Program-made: the position numbers and the translations under genes | Assembly: GCA_000531095.1 (NCBI GenBank) | Contig: HG799465.1 | Span: forward strand, 913,915 to 977,914 | DNA: 64,000 nt | Source of the DNA: Gemmata massiliana | GTDB lineage: Bacteria; Planctomycetota; Planctomycetia; Gemmatales; Gemmataceae | Reading direction: 5' to 3' | Shown here: positions 18,410 to 26,894 of the stretch, in pieces | Numbering within the stretch: the stretch's first letter is position 1 | How the letters are laid out: every line of letters begins with the position of its first letter | Notes under the pieces: generated by a model | Told to the model about the DNA's origin: nothing | The model's database searches: none | What the model saw: the letters and a program-made list of their open reading frames with translations, nothing else

Positions 18410-18994
18410 CTAACCCAACAGTCCCCCTGCTTCTTCGCGCAACCGGGCCAGGACGCGGGACTTTGCGATATAAACGGCGTTCGCGGTGACGCCGGCCTCG
18501 GCCGCGACTTCCTCCGCGGACAACCCGTCGAGGACGAACCGGCCGAATAATTCCCAGGTGCGCGCCTCGAAGTCGGGTTTGATGCGTTCCAGCAGCTTGC
18601 GGGTGATGTGGAGATCGTGTTCGCGCTCCCACGCCCGGGCGAGGTCGTCGGTCGGGTCTTCGAGGCGCGCGATGTAGGTTCCGAAATCGGACCCGCCTGG
18701 CGCGGTCGGCTGAACTTTACGGCCCTTCCACACGGTGCGGGCACAGTTGGCCGCGATCGCGCGGAGCCACCCGCGGAACGCCCCCGGTTTCTCGGGGTGG
18801 ACGAACTCCGGGAACCGGCGCACGACGACCGCCATGACCTCCTGGACGAGATCATCGGCGTCGGCCCCGCGCACGTTGAGGCGCTCGGCCCACACTCGGA
18901 TGAGCGGGGCATATAATTCGACGAGCCGCTCCCACGCGCCCGAATCGCGGGGGTCGCGGAGCCGCTCTAACAGTGTAGCCGATGTAACTTGCAT
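18410..18994 (-). CDS. ECF RNA polymerase sigma factor
   Basis: This 194-residue sigma-70 family protein shows region 2 (WERLVELYAPLIRVWAERL, DADDLVQEVMAVVVRRFPEF, FRGWLRAIAANCARTVWKGR) and region 4 (LDGLSAEEVAAEAGVTANAV, YIAKSRVLARLREE). It lacks region 1 and 3, as ECF sigma factors do. The kinase gene with a zinc anti-sigma motif follows on the same strand, matching the sigma/kinase pairs described for planctomycetes, in which the kinase is thought to control its sigma factor. I use the ATG at 18994 with GGGAGG just upstream; an in-frame GTG at 19006 is possible. Confidence 0.9.
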   Translation of the reverse strand: MQVTSATLLERLRDPRDSGAWERLVELYAPLIRVWAERLNVRGADADDLVQEVMAVVVRRFPEFVHPEKPGAFRGWLRAIAANCARTVWKGRKVQPTAPGGSDFGTYIARLEDPTDDLARAWEREHDLHITRKLLERIKPDFEARTWELFGRFVLDGLSAEEVAAEAGVTANAVYIAKSRVLARLREEAGGLLG

Positions 18995-19030
18995 GAACCC
19001 TCCCACTTCAGTCTAGCCCACCGCGGGCGC

Positions 19031-19060
19031 TTGTGGGAACGGAAGGTTCCCGGCTATACT
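19031..19060 (+). promoter_or_regulatory. Sigma-70-type promoter for the PAS/GAF/receiver gene
   Basis: TTGTGG (19031-19036) and TATACT (19055-19060) are separated by 18 bases, a near-consensus housekeeping arrangement. The expected transcript start near 19067 lies beyond the ATG at 19065, so translation should begin at a later codon, GTG at 19095. Confidence 0.5.
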
Positions 19061-19094
19061 TTGAATGCTGCGGTTCGCCGCCCCGGAGGTGTCG

Positions 19095-20819
19095 GTGACG
19101 GAACGACCCCGACTACTACTCATCGGCCCGTCCGTCGGGCCGCTCGACGCTGCGCTCGCGGGGATCGCGGACGTGGAACCGGTGTCGGCCGGCGCCGCCG
19201 AAATCGCGCAGCGGCTCCGGACCGGACAGTTCGAGGGCGTGGTCGCCGCGCCCGACCTGGTCGCCGGGATGATCGACCGGTTCCACCGCGACGAACTCAT
19301 CATCAGCCACATCGAAAAGGGACTTGCGGTTCTCGATTCCACCGGGACCGTGCTGTGGGCGAACCCGGTGTTCCGCTCCGGTGGGGGCGGCGAACCGGTG
19401 GGGCGCTCGCTGTTCGATTTCCTCGGGAGCGACCGCGTCTCGATCGAGCACGTCGAGAGCGCGAACGGGCGCGCGATCGCGGCCGCGACCGAGAGCGACG
19501 ACCCCGCGGACCCGCTCAGTCCGGCCCGGCGCGGCGCGGCGACCGCACTACGTGTCCACTGCCCGGCCAACACCGAACAGCCTTTTATCGAAATCGACGT
19601 CCGACCGGTGATCGCGCCCGACGGTAAGGTCAGCCAGTTGACCGCGCTCGTGCGGAACGTGACCTCGCAAGTGGTCCAGCAGCAGAAGCTCGACGCGCTC
19701 CACGCGGCCGGGCGCGAACTCGCGGGGCTCGACGCGGACCAGCTCACCGACATGAACGTCGAGGCCCGCGTCGAACTGCTCAAGTCGAACCTGCGGCGCA
19801 CCATTCACGACCTGCTCCACTACGACACGATCGAGGTCCGGTTACTAGACCGCAAAACGGACGAGCTGAAGCCGCTCCTCGAAGACGGCATGCTGCCCGA
19901 GGCCGCGCAGCGGGTGCTGTACGCGCGCCCGACCGGGAACGGGGTCACCGGGTTCGTCGCGGCCACCGGCGTGAGCTACCTGTGCCCGGACACGGCCGAC
20001 GACCCGCACTACATCGCGGGGGCCGCCGGCGCCCGCAGCTCGATGACGGTGCCGCTCAAGTTCCAGGACGTGGTGATCGGCACGCTGAACGTCGAGAGCC
20101 CGCGCGTCAACGGGTTCGGGCCGGCCGACCTCCAGTTCACGGAACTCTTCAGCCGGGAAGTCGCGGCCGCGCTCCACACGCTCGACCTACTGAGCGCCCA
20201 GCAGGTGTGTACCGCGGGGCAGTCGATCGAATCGGTGAACAAGGAAATCGCGCTGCCGCTCGACGAGGTGCTGACCGGGGCGAGCGTGTTGCTCGAACGG
20301 CTCGCGGACTCCGACCCGGACACGGCCGTGCGCTTGCGGCAGATCCTCGGCGCCGCCCGGCAGGTGAAAGACAGCATCGCTCAGGTCGGGCGCGACATGA
20401 CCGAGGCGCCCGCGGCAGGGAACCAGCCGCTCCTGGGCAAACAAGTGCTGGTGATCGATTCCGACGAGCGCATCCGCCGGATGGCGCACCTGATGCTCGG
20501 CCGGCTGGGGGCAACGGTCGAAACGGCCGGCACCGGCGCAGACGGCATCGCGCTGGCGGCCGACGCCGACTACGACACGATCTTTCAGGAAGTGAAACCG
20601 CCGGACATGGGCGGGTACGAGTGCTACCGGCGCCTGCGTGCCGCGTGCCCGTCGGCGACCGTCGCGCTCACCACGGGATTCGGGTACGACGTGGCACACT
20701 CGATCGTGAAGGCCCGCGCGGACGGGATGCGCCACGTCCTGTTCAAGCCGTTCCGCCAGGACCAGATCGTCCGCGCCGTCACCGAGGGCGACACCGCCCG
20801 TGCCGGCGCGACGGGGTAA
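19095..20819 (+). CDS. PAS-GAF-receiver signalling protein with a Glu at the phospho-acceptor site
   Basis: The 574-residue protein has a short N-terminal response-regulator-like stretch (RPRLLLIGPSVG), a PAS-type domain near 75-200 (GLAVLDSTGTVLWANPVF), a GAF domain near 225-370 (HYDTIEVRLLD, GVTGFVAATGVSYLCPD, LNVESPRVNGFGPADLQ), a helical stretch like a degenerate dimerisation region (390-440), and a C-terminal receiver domain. There is no histidine kinase ATPase domain. In the receiver the usual Asp is Glu (YDTIFQEVKPPDMGGYE, E499), while the conserved Lys (FKPF) and acidic pocket (VIDSDER) remain. The upstream ATG at 19065 would start on top of the promoter; GGAGG lies five bases before the GTG at 19095. 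It is divergent from the ECF sigma gene. Confidence 0.82.
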   Translation: MTERPRLLLIGPSVGPLDAALAGIADVEPVSAGAAEIAQRLRTGQFEGVVAAPDLVAGMIDRFHRDELIISHIEKGLAVLDSTGTVLWANPVFRSGGGGEPVGRSLFDFLGSDRVSIEHVESANGRAIAAATESDDPADPLSPARRGAATALRVHCPANTEQPFIEIDVRPVIAPDGKVSQLTALVRNVTSQVVQQQKLDALHAAGRELAGLDADQLTDMNVEARVELLKSNLRRTIHDLLHYDTIEVRLLDRKTDELKPLLEDGMLPEAAQRVLYARPTGNGVTGFVAATGVSYLCPDTADDPHYIAGAAGARSSMTVPLKFQDVVIGTLNVESPRVNGFGPADLQFTELFSREVAAALHTLDLLSAQQVCTAGQSIESVNKEIALPLDEVLTGASVLLERLADSDPDTAVRLRQILGAARQVKDSIAQVGRDMTEAPAAGNQPLLGKQVLVIDSDERIRRMAHLMLGRLGATVETAGTGADGIALAADADYDTIFQEVKPPDMGGYECYRRLRAACPSATVALTTGFGYDVAHSIVKARADGMRHVLFKPFRQDQIVRAVTEGDTARAGATG

Positions 20820-20955
20820 AGCCACCGCGCTGTTCCCTCGCAACCGTCCGCGTACCACGTCTCACGCTATTTTCAGAACCAATTGCGGCGGTTCGGGGTT
20901 AGGATGAGCGCGGGAATCACTTCTCGCTCTCGTTTCGGTCCCGGAGCCTCCAAAC

Positions 20956-22206
20956 ATGCCACACACACTTTTGCGGTCCGTGAACCGGCGATTTGTACTC
21001 ACCTCCGCGTGCGCGGTCGGTGCCTTGTTCGCGAGCTTCACCGCTCTCGGCGCGGGCGACTGGCCGCAGTGGCGCGGACCCAACCGCGACGGCCGGGCCA
21101 CCGACTTCAAAGCGCCGCAAACGTGGCCCAAGGAACTCACCCAAAAGTGGAAAGTGACCGTCGGCGACGGAGTTGCGACGCCCGCGCTCGTCGGCGACAA
21201 GCTGTTCGTGTTCACCCGCGAGAACAACTCGGAAGTCACCCGGTGCCTGGACGCCGCGAGCGGCAAAGAAGCGTGGACCGACAAGTACGAGGTGGCGTTC
21301 AAGCCCACCGCCGACGCCGGGTTCCCGGGGCCGCGGTGCTCGCCCGCTGTGGCTGGGGGGAAGGTCGTTACGCTGGGCGTCAACGGCACACTCTCGTGCC
21401 TCGATGCCGAGAGCGGCAAGAAGCTCTGGCGCGTCGAAACCAAAGGGATGCCGCGGTTCCACACGTCCAGCTCACCGGTAATCGTTGACAAGCTCGTAAT
21501 CGCGCAGTTCGGTGGCGAGAGTAGCGGCGGGATCGCGGCTTACGAGTTGGAGAACGGAAACGAAAAATGGAAGTGGACGGGCGACGGCACCGCCTACGCT
21601 TCGCCGGTGCTCATGACTGTGGACGGAACCCAAACCGTCATCGCGGAGACGGCCGCGAACGTCGTCGGACTGGACGCGGCCGAAGGGAAACTGCTCTGGA
21701 AGAGCGCCTACCCGGTGACCGGCGGGCGCGGGTACAACTCGTCCACGCCGATCGTGGAGGGGCAAACCGTGATCTTCTCCGGGTCCAACCGCGGCACGCG
21801 GGCGCTGAAGATTGAAAAGACGGGTACCGAGTACACCGCGAAAGAAGTGTGGAACAATAAGGAGCAGTCGGCACTGTACAACACGCCGGTACTGAAAAGC
21901 GGGAGCGTGTTCGGGCTGACATCGGCTGACAGCCTGTTCTGCGTGAGCGCGGAAACCGGCAAGGTCGCGTGGACGGAACCGCTCGCGGGCGGGCGCGGGT
22001 ACGGGAACGTCGTGGACGCCGGGACCGTGCTCCTCGCGCTCCCGCCGAACGGCCAGTTGACCGTGTTCGAGCCGAGCGACAAGGAATTCAAGAAGATCGC
22101 GAGTTACAAGGTGGGCGCCGGGAAGACGTATGCCTACCCGATCGCGACCGGGAACCGCATCTTCGTGAAGGACGCCGATTCGGTCATCCTGTGGACCGTC
22201 GAGTGA
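20956..22206 (+). CDS. Secreted PQQ-like beta-propeller protein
   Basis: The 416-residue protein has a signal peptide (cut near ALGAGDWPQW) and then the planctomycete signature WPQWRGPNRDG. At least six blades of the PQQ-like propeller follow, seen as recurring A..G...W-type motifs (CLDAASGKEAWTDKYE, CLDAESGKKLWRVET, AYELENGNEKWKW, VGLDAAEGKLLWK, FCVSAETGKVAWTE). The fold is shared with BamB and quinoprotein dehydrogenases, but no PQQ-binding catalytic residues are evident, so a binding or scaffold role is more likely than an enzyme. It stands alone on the plus strand. Confidence 0.88.
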   Translation: MPHTLLRSVNRRFVLTSACAVGALFASFTALGAGDWPQWRGPNRDGRATDFKAPQTWPKELTQKWKVTVGDGVATPALVGDKLFVFTRENNSEVTRCLDAASGKEAWTDKYEVAFKPTADAGFPGPRCSPAVAGGKVVTLGVNGTLSCLDAESGKKLWRVETKGMPRFHTSSSPVIVDKLVIAQFGGESSGGIAAYELENGNEKWKWTGDGTAYASPVLMTVDGTQTVIAETAANVVGLDAAEGKLLWKSAYPVTGGRGYNSSTPIVEGQTVIFSGSNRGTRALKIEKTGTEYTAKEVWNNKEQSALYNTPVLKSGSVFGLTSADSLFCVSAETGKVAWTEPLAGGRGYGNVVDAGTVLLALPPNGQLTVFEPSDKEFKKIASYKVGAGKTYAYPIATGNRIFVKDADSVILWTVE

Positions 22207-22322
22207 CGCGCCGTACCGGGAACGCCGTGCGCGCCGTGGGGATGCCCCGCGCGGTACATTCGCCTCGCGGTTATTGGAACCCGCCGATAGCCAGTGCGCC
22301 GGGGCGGTGATATTCTGGGTCG

Positions 22323-23543
22323 ATGGCAGCTCCGATCACCACCGGCGCCTGGCTCGCGTTCGAGGACGGGTGGCTCGCGCCCTACGCGATGCCCTCCCGG
22401 GCCAGCCGCGGGCGCAAGCACACCGAACCGGAACACGAGTACCGGTCGCTCTACCAGCGCGACCGCGAGCGCATCGTCCACTGCACCGCGTTCCGGCGCA
22501 TGACCGGCAAAACGCAGGTGCTCGTCGCCAGCGTGAACGACCACCACCGGACCCGGCTCACACACACGCTCGAAGTCACCCAACTCGCGCGCACGGTGGC
22601 CCGCCGGCTCCGGCTGAACGAAGACCTCGCGGAAGCCATCGCCCTCGCCCACGACATCGGCCACCCGCCCTTCGGCCACGCCGGGGAGGACGCGCTCGAC
22701 GAGTGCCTGAAGCCGTTCGGGGGGTTCGATCACAACCTGTTCGGGCTGCGCCGGGTCGACGAGCTGGAAGAGCGCTACCCGCAGTTCCCCGGGCTGAATT
22801 TGTCGTTTGAAGTGCGCGAGGCGTTCGTCCAGCACAGCAGCCGGCGCGACGCCCCCGAGTGCTCCGAGTTCCGGTCGGCCGGGGCGCCGCTACTCGAAGC
22901 CCAGATCGCCGACATCGTGGACTCCATCGCCTACGACACGCACGACACGGACGACGCGCTCGGGCTGGGGTTCATCACGCTCGACGAACTGCGCCGCGTC
23001 GAGTTCTGGGCGCGCGCGACGGAGCGCGTGCAGGGACACACGCCGGGGCTGTCCGAAGGGCCGATGCGCGTGGCCGTGATCCGCGAACTGCTCGCGTGGC
23101 AGGTGACGGACCTCCTCGCGGAGACCGCGAACCGGCTCGCGAGCGCCGGCGTAAAGTCCGTAGACGACGTTCGTTCCGCGCGCCAGCCGCTCGTCGGGTT
23201 CGGCCCCGAGGTGCGCAAGCTGAAGGCCGAACTGGAGCGGTTCCTGCGCGAGCGCGTGTACAAGCACCACCGCGTGCTGCGGATGACGGCGAACGGGAAG
23301 CGGATCCTGGAGTCCCTGTTCGCGGAGTACGTTCGCGCCCCCGCGCTGCTCCCGGAAAAGCACCTCCGGCGCTGGACCGGGGCCGACGCGATCGCCGGCC
23401 CGCCGCCCCTGGGGTGGGTCACCGCGGCGCGCACGCGGCTCGACTGCCTGGAGCGCGTCGTCGGCGACTACCTGGCGGGTATGACGGACCGGTTCGCCCA
23501 ACTCGAATACAGGCGCCTGTTTTTGCCGTCCATCGAACTGTAG
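22323..23543 (+). CDS. dgt: dGTP triphosphohydrolase-like HD protein
   Basis: dGTPases of the HD superfamily cleave dNTPs to nucleoside and triphosphate and help balance nucleotide pools. The 406-residue protein has the N-terminal family motif RDRERIVHCTAFRRMTGKTQV and the metal ligands H...HD...D in HHRTRLTHTLEV, LAHDIGHPPFGHAGED and SIAYDTHDTDDAL. Length fits the shorter dGTPase-like type rather than the 505-residue enterobacterial Dgt. The ATG at 22323 begins about 60 residues before the first motif, which is normal. Substrate preference cannot be read from sequence. Confidence 0.93.
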   Translation: MAAPITTGAWLAFEDGWLAPYAMPSRASRGRKHTEPEHEYRSLYQRDRERIVHCTAFRRMTGKTQVLVASVNDHHRTRLTHTLEVTQLARTVARRLRLNEDLAEAIALAHDIGHPPFGHAGEDALDECLKPFGGFDHNLFGLRRVDELEERYPQFPGLNLSFEVREAFVQHSSRRDAPECSEFRSAGAPLLEAQIADIVDSIAYDTHDTDDALGLGFITLDELRRVEFWARATERVQGHTPGLSEGPMRVAVIRELLAWQVTDLLAETANRLASAGVKSVDDVRSARQPLVGFGPEVRKLKAELERFLRERVYKHHRVLRMTANGKRILESLFAEYVRAPALLPEKHLRRWTGADAIAGPPPLGWVTAARTRLDCLERVVGDYLAGMTDRFAQLEYRRLFLPSIEL

Positions 23544-23619
23544 AATCACCTGTTGAGGTGAGCGGTTTTTGCGAAGTGCGGGTCGAAACGATGCCGTTCA
23601 CCGATATTCGGGGACTCAA

Positions 23620-24780
23620 ATGCTGATGATATTGATACGTGTCGCCTATGCCGCCCTCGTCGTCGGTATGGCCGTTCTTTCGTTCAGTTTTCTGATTGAT
23701 TCCGATCAGACTCTGAAGAAAGTCCTCGTGCCGCTCGGCGTCCTCACCATCGGCGGGCTGGTGCTGCTCACCGACATGCGCGAGAAGCAGAAGCAGATCA
23801 CCACCATCTCCGCGGTCTACTTCGGGCTCATGCTCGGCATGCTGCTCGGGTACCTGTTCTCGATCGCGCTCGTTCCGATCCTCGAATCGACGTTCGGGGT
23901 CGGGTCGCCGCTGATCCTCCTCGGCCGGGTGCTGCTCACCGTCGTGTGTTGCTATGTAACGATTTCGACGTTTGTGCAGACCAAGGACGAATTTCGGTTC
24001 ATTATCCCTTATGTCGAATTTTCCAAACAGGTGAAGGGCGGTAAGCCGCTCGTGCTGGATACGAGCGTAATCATTGATGGCCGCATCGCCGACGTGTGCG
24101 ATACTCGATTGATCGACACGAAGCTCCTCGTACCGCGCTTCGTGCTGCAAGAGCTGCAGGCCATCGCGGACAGCGCGGACAAGATGAAGCGCAACCGCGG
24201 GCGCCGCGGACTGGACGTGCTGAAGCGCCTCCAGAGCAACCCGAAGCTCGAACTGCAGATGCACGACGGGAACGTGCCCGAGCTGCGGACCGGCGAGCGC
24301 ATCCGGGTGGACGAGCGGCTGGTGATTTTGGCGAAGGCGCTCGGCGCCCGCGTGGTCACCAACGACTTCAACCTGAACAAGATCGCGCAGCTCCAGGGCG
24401 TGGACGTCATCAACCTGAACGAGGTGGCGAACGCCCTGAAGACGGTCGCGATCCCCGGCGAGTACATGCAGGTCAAGGTCGTGAAGGCCGGCGACCAGAT
24501 CGGTCAGGGGGTCGGGTACCTCGACGACGGCACGATGGTGGTGGTCGAGCAGGGCCGGCCGTTCATCGGGCAGGACATCACGATCGTGGTGACGAGCGTG
24601 CTCCAGACCCCGGCCGGGCGCATGATCTTCGGGCGCCCGGACCAGCGCGCGAGCGGGTCGCACACCCCGTACCCCGGGAACGGTAGCACGACGAACCTGA
24701 CCGGGCCTGGCGACTCCCGGAGCGGGGCGAGTGGGTCGGGGCCGCACGAGCCGTTAAAGGGTGGTGATACGAAGATCTGA
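23620..24780 (+). CDS. Membrane-anchored PIN/TRAM domain protein (YacL family)
   Basis: The 386-residue protein has four membrane segments in its first 130 residues, then a PIN nuclease domain (LVLDTSVIIDGRIADVC; acidic partners in DERLVILAKALG and VVTNDFNLNKIA) and a TRAM domain (EYMQVKVVKAGDQIGQGVGY, GTMVVVEQG). This is the layout of the conserved YacL family, putative membrane-bound RNases. The C-terminal 50 residues are a Gly/Ser-rich extension. I use ATG 23620 because the membrane segment starts there. A clear terminator follows. Confidence 0.9.
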   Translation: MLMILIRVAYAALVVGMAVLSFSFLIDSDQTLKKVLVPLGVLTIGGLVLLTDMREKQKQITTISAVYFGLMLGMLLGYLFSIALVPILESTFGVGSPLILLGRVLLTVVCCYVTISTFVQTKDEFRFIIPYVEFSKQVKGGKPLVLDTSVIIDGRIADVCDTRLIDTKLLVPRFVLQELQAIADSADKMKRNRGRRGLDVLKRLQSNPKLELQMHDGNVPELRTGERIRVDERLVILAKALGARVVTNDFNLNKIAQLQGVDVINLNEVANALKTVAIPGEYMQVKVVKAGDQIGQGVGYLDDGTMVVVEQGRPFIGQDITIVVTSVLQTPAGRMIFGRPDQRASGSHTPYPGNGSTTNLTGPGDSRSGASGSGPHEPLKGGDTKI

Positions 24781-24805
24781 CCCCACCCCGACCGGCCGGC
24801 GGCGC

Positions 24806-24840
24806 GAACCCACGGGCAGTACCCGTGGGTTCTTTGTTTT
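24806..24840 (+). terminator. Rho-independent terminator of the PIN/TRAM gene
   Basis: Perfect 11-bp stem GAACCCACGGG/CCCGTGGGTTC (24806-24816 and 24822-24832), five-base loop, followed by TTTGTTTT. It lies 25 bases after the stop codon. Confidence 0.9.
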
Positions 24841-24879
24841 TGCTCCCTATTGCCGTATTGGATTGGTGTTTTTTGTTTG

Positions 24880-24935
24880 GTGGCACGGGCCTCTGGCCTG
24901 TGGAAGCGTTTACACAGGCCAGAGGCCCGTGCCAC
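24880..24935. repeat. Perfect 23-bp inverted repeat (GTGGCACGGGCCTCTGGCC type)
   Basis: Arms at 24880-24902 and 24913-24935 are exact reverse complements with a ten-base loop. It lies between the terminator of the PIN/TRAM gene and the next gene, whose ribosome binding site is at 24971. It looks like a member of a dispersed palindromic family rather than a second terminator, as no T run follows. Confidence 0.85.
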
Positions 24936-24986
24936 GAATACAGACGCACACGTTCAACGCCGCACTCCCCTGGAGAGGTTTTTGAT

Positions 24987-25751
24987 ATGCGCATGCTGCT
25001 GCTGGGATTGGCCGGGCTGAGTGCCGGCACTGTCGCGTGGGCGGTGGGCGCGCAGCCGAGCAAACCGCTGACCGAGCCGGGTAAGGGCGCCCTCCCGCCC
25101 GGTGAGGCTGCGCCGGCCGCTGCCGCGAGCGACGTGCAACTCGTCGAGCGCTGCCTCGCCGCCCGCAAGGAGTACGAGGCCAGCCTCAAGGCGCTTTACG
25201 AGCACTACACCAAGTCCGGCGACAAGCAGCGCCTCGCGTGGGCCGAGCGCGAACTCATGGCCTACCACCTCGTGTGGAAGCCGTCGTACAACCTCGACGT
25301 GAAGGACGTTCCGCCCCCCACCCTAGAGGCCCGCGTGAACGTGCGCGAGGCGAACGAGCTGTACAAGACCGCGATGGAGTACAAGGGTAAGGGGCTGGGC
25401 GACGACTACGTGCTGAACATGCGCCGGTCCGAACTGTTGCTCCGCGAGGTGCTCGACAAGTACCCGAACTCGGACAAGATCGGCGACGTGGCGTACCAGC
25501 TCGCCGACATCTACGAGAGCCGCGCGTACAAGCAGTACGACCGGGCCGCCAAGTACTACGAGCGCTCGTTCCAGTGGGTGAAGGGGTCGCGCACCGACGC
25601 CCGGCTCCGCGCCGCGACGCTCTACGACCGCCAACTGAACGAGCGCACGAAGGCGGTCGACCTCTACCGGGCCGTCGTCGAACACGACACGAACCCGGAC
25701 CACATCAAGCAGGCCGAGAAGCGCGTGGGCGAGCTGACGGGCCGGAAATAA
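24987..25751 (+). CDS. Exported TPR-like protein
   Basis: The 254-residue protein has an N-terminal signal (MRMLLLGLAGLSAGTVAWAVGA) and an Ala/Pro-rich linker. Helical repeats follow that resemble TPR units, for example EANELYKTAMEYKGKGL, LLLREVLDKYPNSDKIGDVAYQLADIYES and AKYYERSFQWVKGS. The DKYPNSDKIGDVAYQLADIY unit is similar to the repeats in YbgF/BamD-like periplasmic proteins. No enzyme motif is present. TGGAGAGG lies nine bases before the ATG. The stop codon is the first base triplet of a 41-bp palindrome arm. Confidence 0.8.
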   Translation: MRMLLLGLAGLSAGTVAWAVGAQPSKPLTEPGKGALPPGEAAPAAAASDVQLVERCLAARKEYEASLKALYEHYTKSGDKQRLAWAERELMAYHLVWKPSYNLDVKDVPPPTLEARVNVREANELYKTAMEYKGKGLGDDYVLNMRRSELLLREVLDKYPNSDKIGDVAYQLADIYESRAYKQYDRAAKYYERSFQWVKGSRTDARLRAATLYDRQLNERTKAVDLYRAVVEHDTNPDHIKQAEKRVGELTGRK

Positions 25752-25854
25752 GAGAAGGTGTGAGGGGCGAGCGGGTGAAGGGGTGAAAAGGCAAGACACA
25801 ACGTTCTTGGCTTTTTCACCCCTTCACCCGCTCGCCCCCTCACACCTTCTCTTA
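25749..25854. repeat. 41-bp inverted repeat whose left arm begins with the stop codon of the preceding gene
   Basis: Arms at 25749-25789 and 25813-25854 are reverse complements apart from one extra base in a G/C run. The left arm begins with the TAA stop of the TPR gene, and the right arm ends with TTA eight bases before the next gene's start region. The outcome is that the stop codon and its mirror image flank the intergenic gap. Confidence 0.9.
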
Positions 25855-25864
25855 CACTAAAAAA

Positions 25865-26815
25865 ATGGAACCTCTCGCACGGCTGCACTGGCCGGTCGTT
25901 CTCTCGATCGCCGCCGCCCTTGTCACCATCGGAATGAAGAGCGCGGCGTATGCCCTCACGGGGTCCGTCGGGCTGCTCACCGACGCGCTCGAATCGGTGG
26001 TGAACCTGCTCGCGGCCGTCACCGCGTACTTCGCACTGTGGTACGCCTCCCGCCCCGCCGACCCCACGCACACTTACGGCCACGAGAAGATCGAATTCCT
26101 CTCAAGTGGGCTTGAGGGTGTGTTGATCGTGGTTGCCGGTCTGGGCGCTGCTGGGTACGGTGTTCAGCGGTTAATCACCCCCGAACCGCTCCAGGCGATC
26201 GAACTCGGGAGCGGACTGGCGCTGGGGGCGTCGGTCGTGAACTTCGCCGTGGCCCGGGTGCTGCTCCACTACGGGCGCGTTCACAAGTCCATCGTGATGG
26301 AAGCGGACGGCCAGCACCTCATGGCCGACGTGTGGACCTCGGTCGGTGTTCTCGTGGGGCTGGCACTCGTCTACGCGACCGGGTTCACGTTCTTCGACTC
26401 GCTACTCGCGATCATCATGGGGCTGCACATTACCTGGACCGGGTGGGGGCTGATCCGCCGGTCGTTCGACGGTCTCATGGACCACGCGATCCCGCGCGAC
26501 GAAATCGACCGCATCCGCGAAGTGATCCGCGCGAACCTCCCAGAAGGGGCGATCTTCCACATGCTCCGCACGCGCCTGTCGGGGGCGCGCCGATTCATCG
26601 AGTTTCACTTGCTCGTCGACGGTGACATTTCTGTGCGTGAGGGGCACCAGATCGCGTCGAAGCTCGAAGACGCGCTCGTCGCCGCGATGCCGGAAGTGGC
26701 GGTGACGATTCACGTTGAACCGGTGGACGAACAGGAGTCGTGGGAGCCGGAATACCTTCAACGACTCGGGGAAGAGCCGCTCCCCCCTCCGCCCACAACG
26801 CCGCACGTACCTTGA
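25865..26815 (+). CDS. Cation diffusion facilitator (CDF) family efflux protein
   Basis: CDF proteins export divalent metals such as zinc, cobalt or iron in exchange for protons. The 316-residue protein has six membrane segments. It has the metal-site sequences in TM2 (LLTDALESVVN) and TM5 (DGQHLMADVWTSVG, with the His-x3-Asp pair), and the typical cytoplasmic C-terminal domain (RRFIEFHLLVDGDISVREGHQI, VTIHVEPVDE). The TM2 site has TD..ES instead of the common HD..HS arrangement, so metal choice is uncertain. There is no Shine-Dalgarno sequence because the palindrome ends just before the ATG at 25865. Confidence 0.92.
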   Translation: MEPLARLHWPVVLSIAAALVTIGMKSAAYALTGSVGLLTDALESVVNLLAAVTAYFALWYASRPADPTHTYGHEKIEFLSSGLEGVLIVVAGLGAAGYGVQRLITPEPLQAIELGSGLALGASVVNFAVARVLLHYGRVHKSIVMEADGQHLMADVWTSVGVLVGLALVYATGFTFFDSLLAIIMGLHITWTGWGLIRRSFDGLMDHAIPRDEIDRIREVIRANLPEGAIFHMLRTRLSGARRFIEFHLLVDGDISVREGHQIASKLEDALVAAMPEVAVTIHVEPVDEQESWEPEYLQRLGEEPLPPPPTTPHVP

Positions 26816-26894
26816 GCACCTTAATTTTTGAGGCTGTAGGCCGATAGACGGTAGCTTATTCTGGGTCCAAACCGTCACGACATTGAGGCGATCC

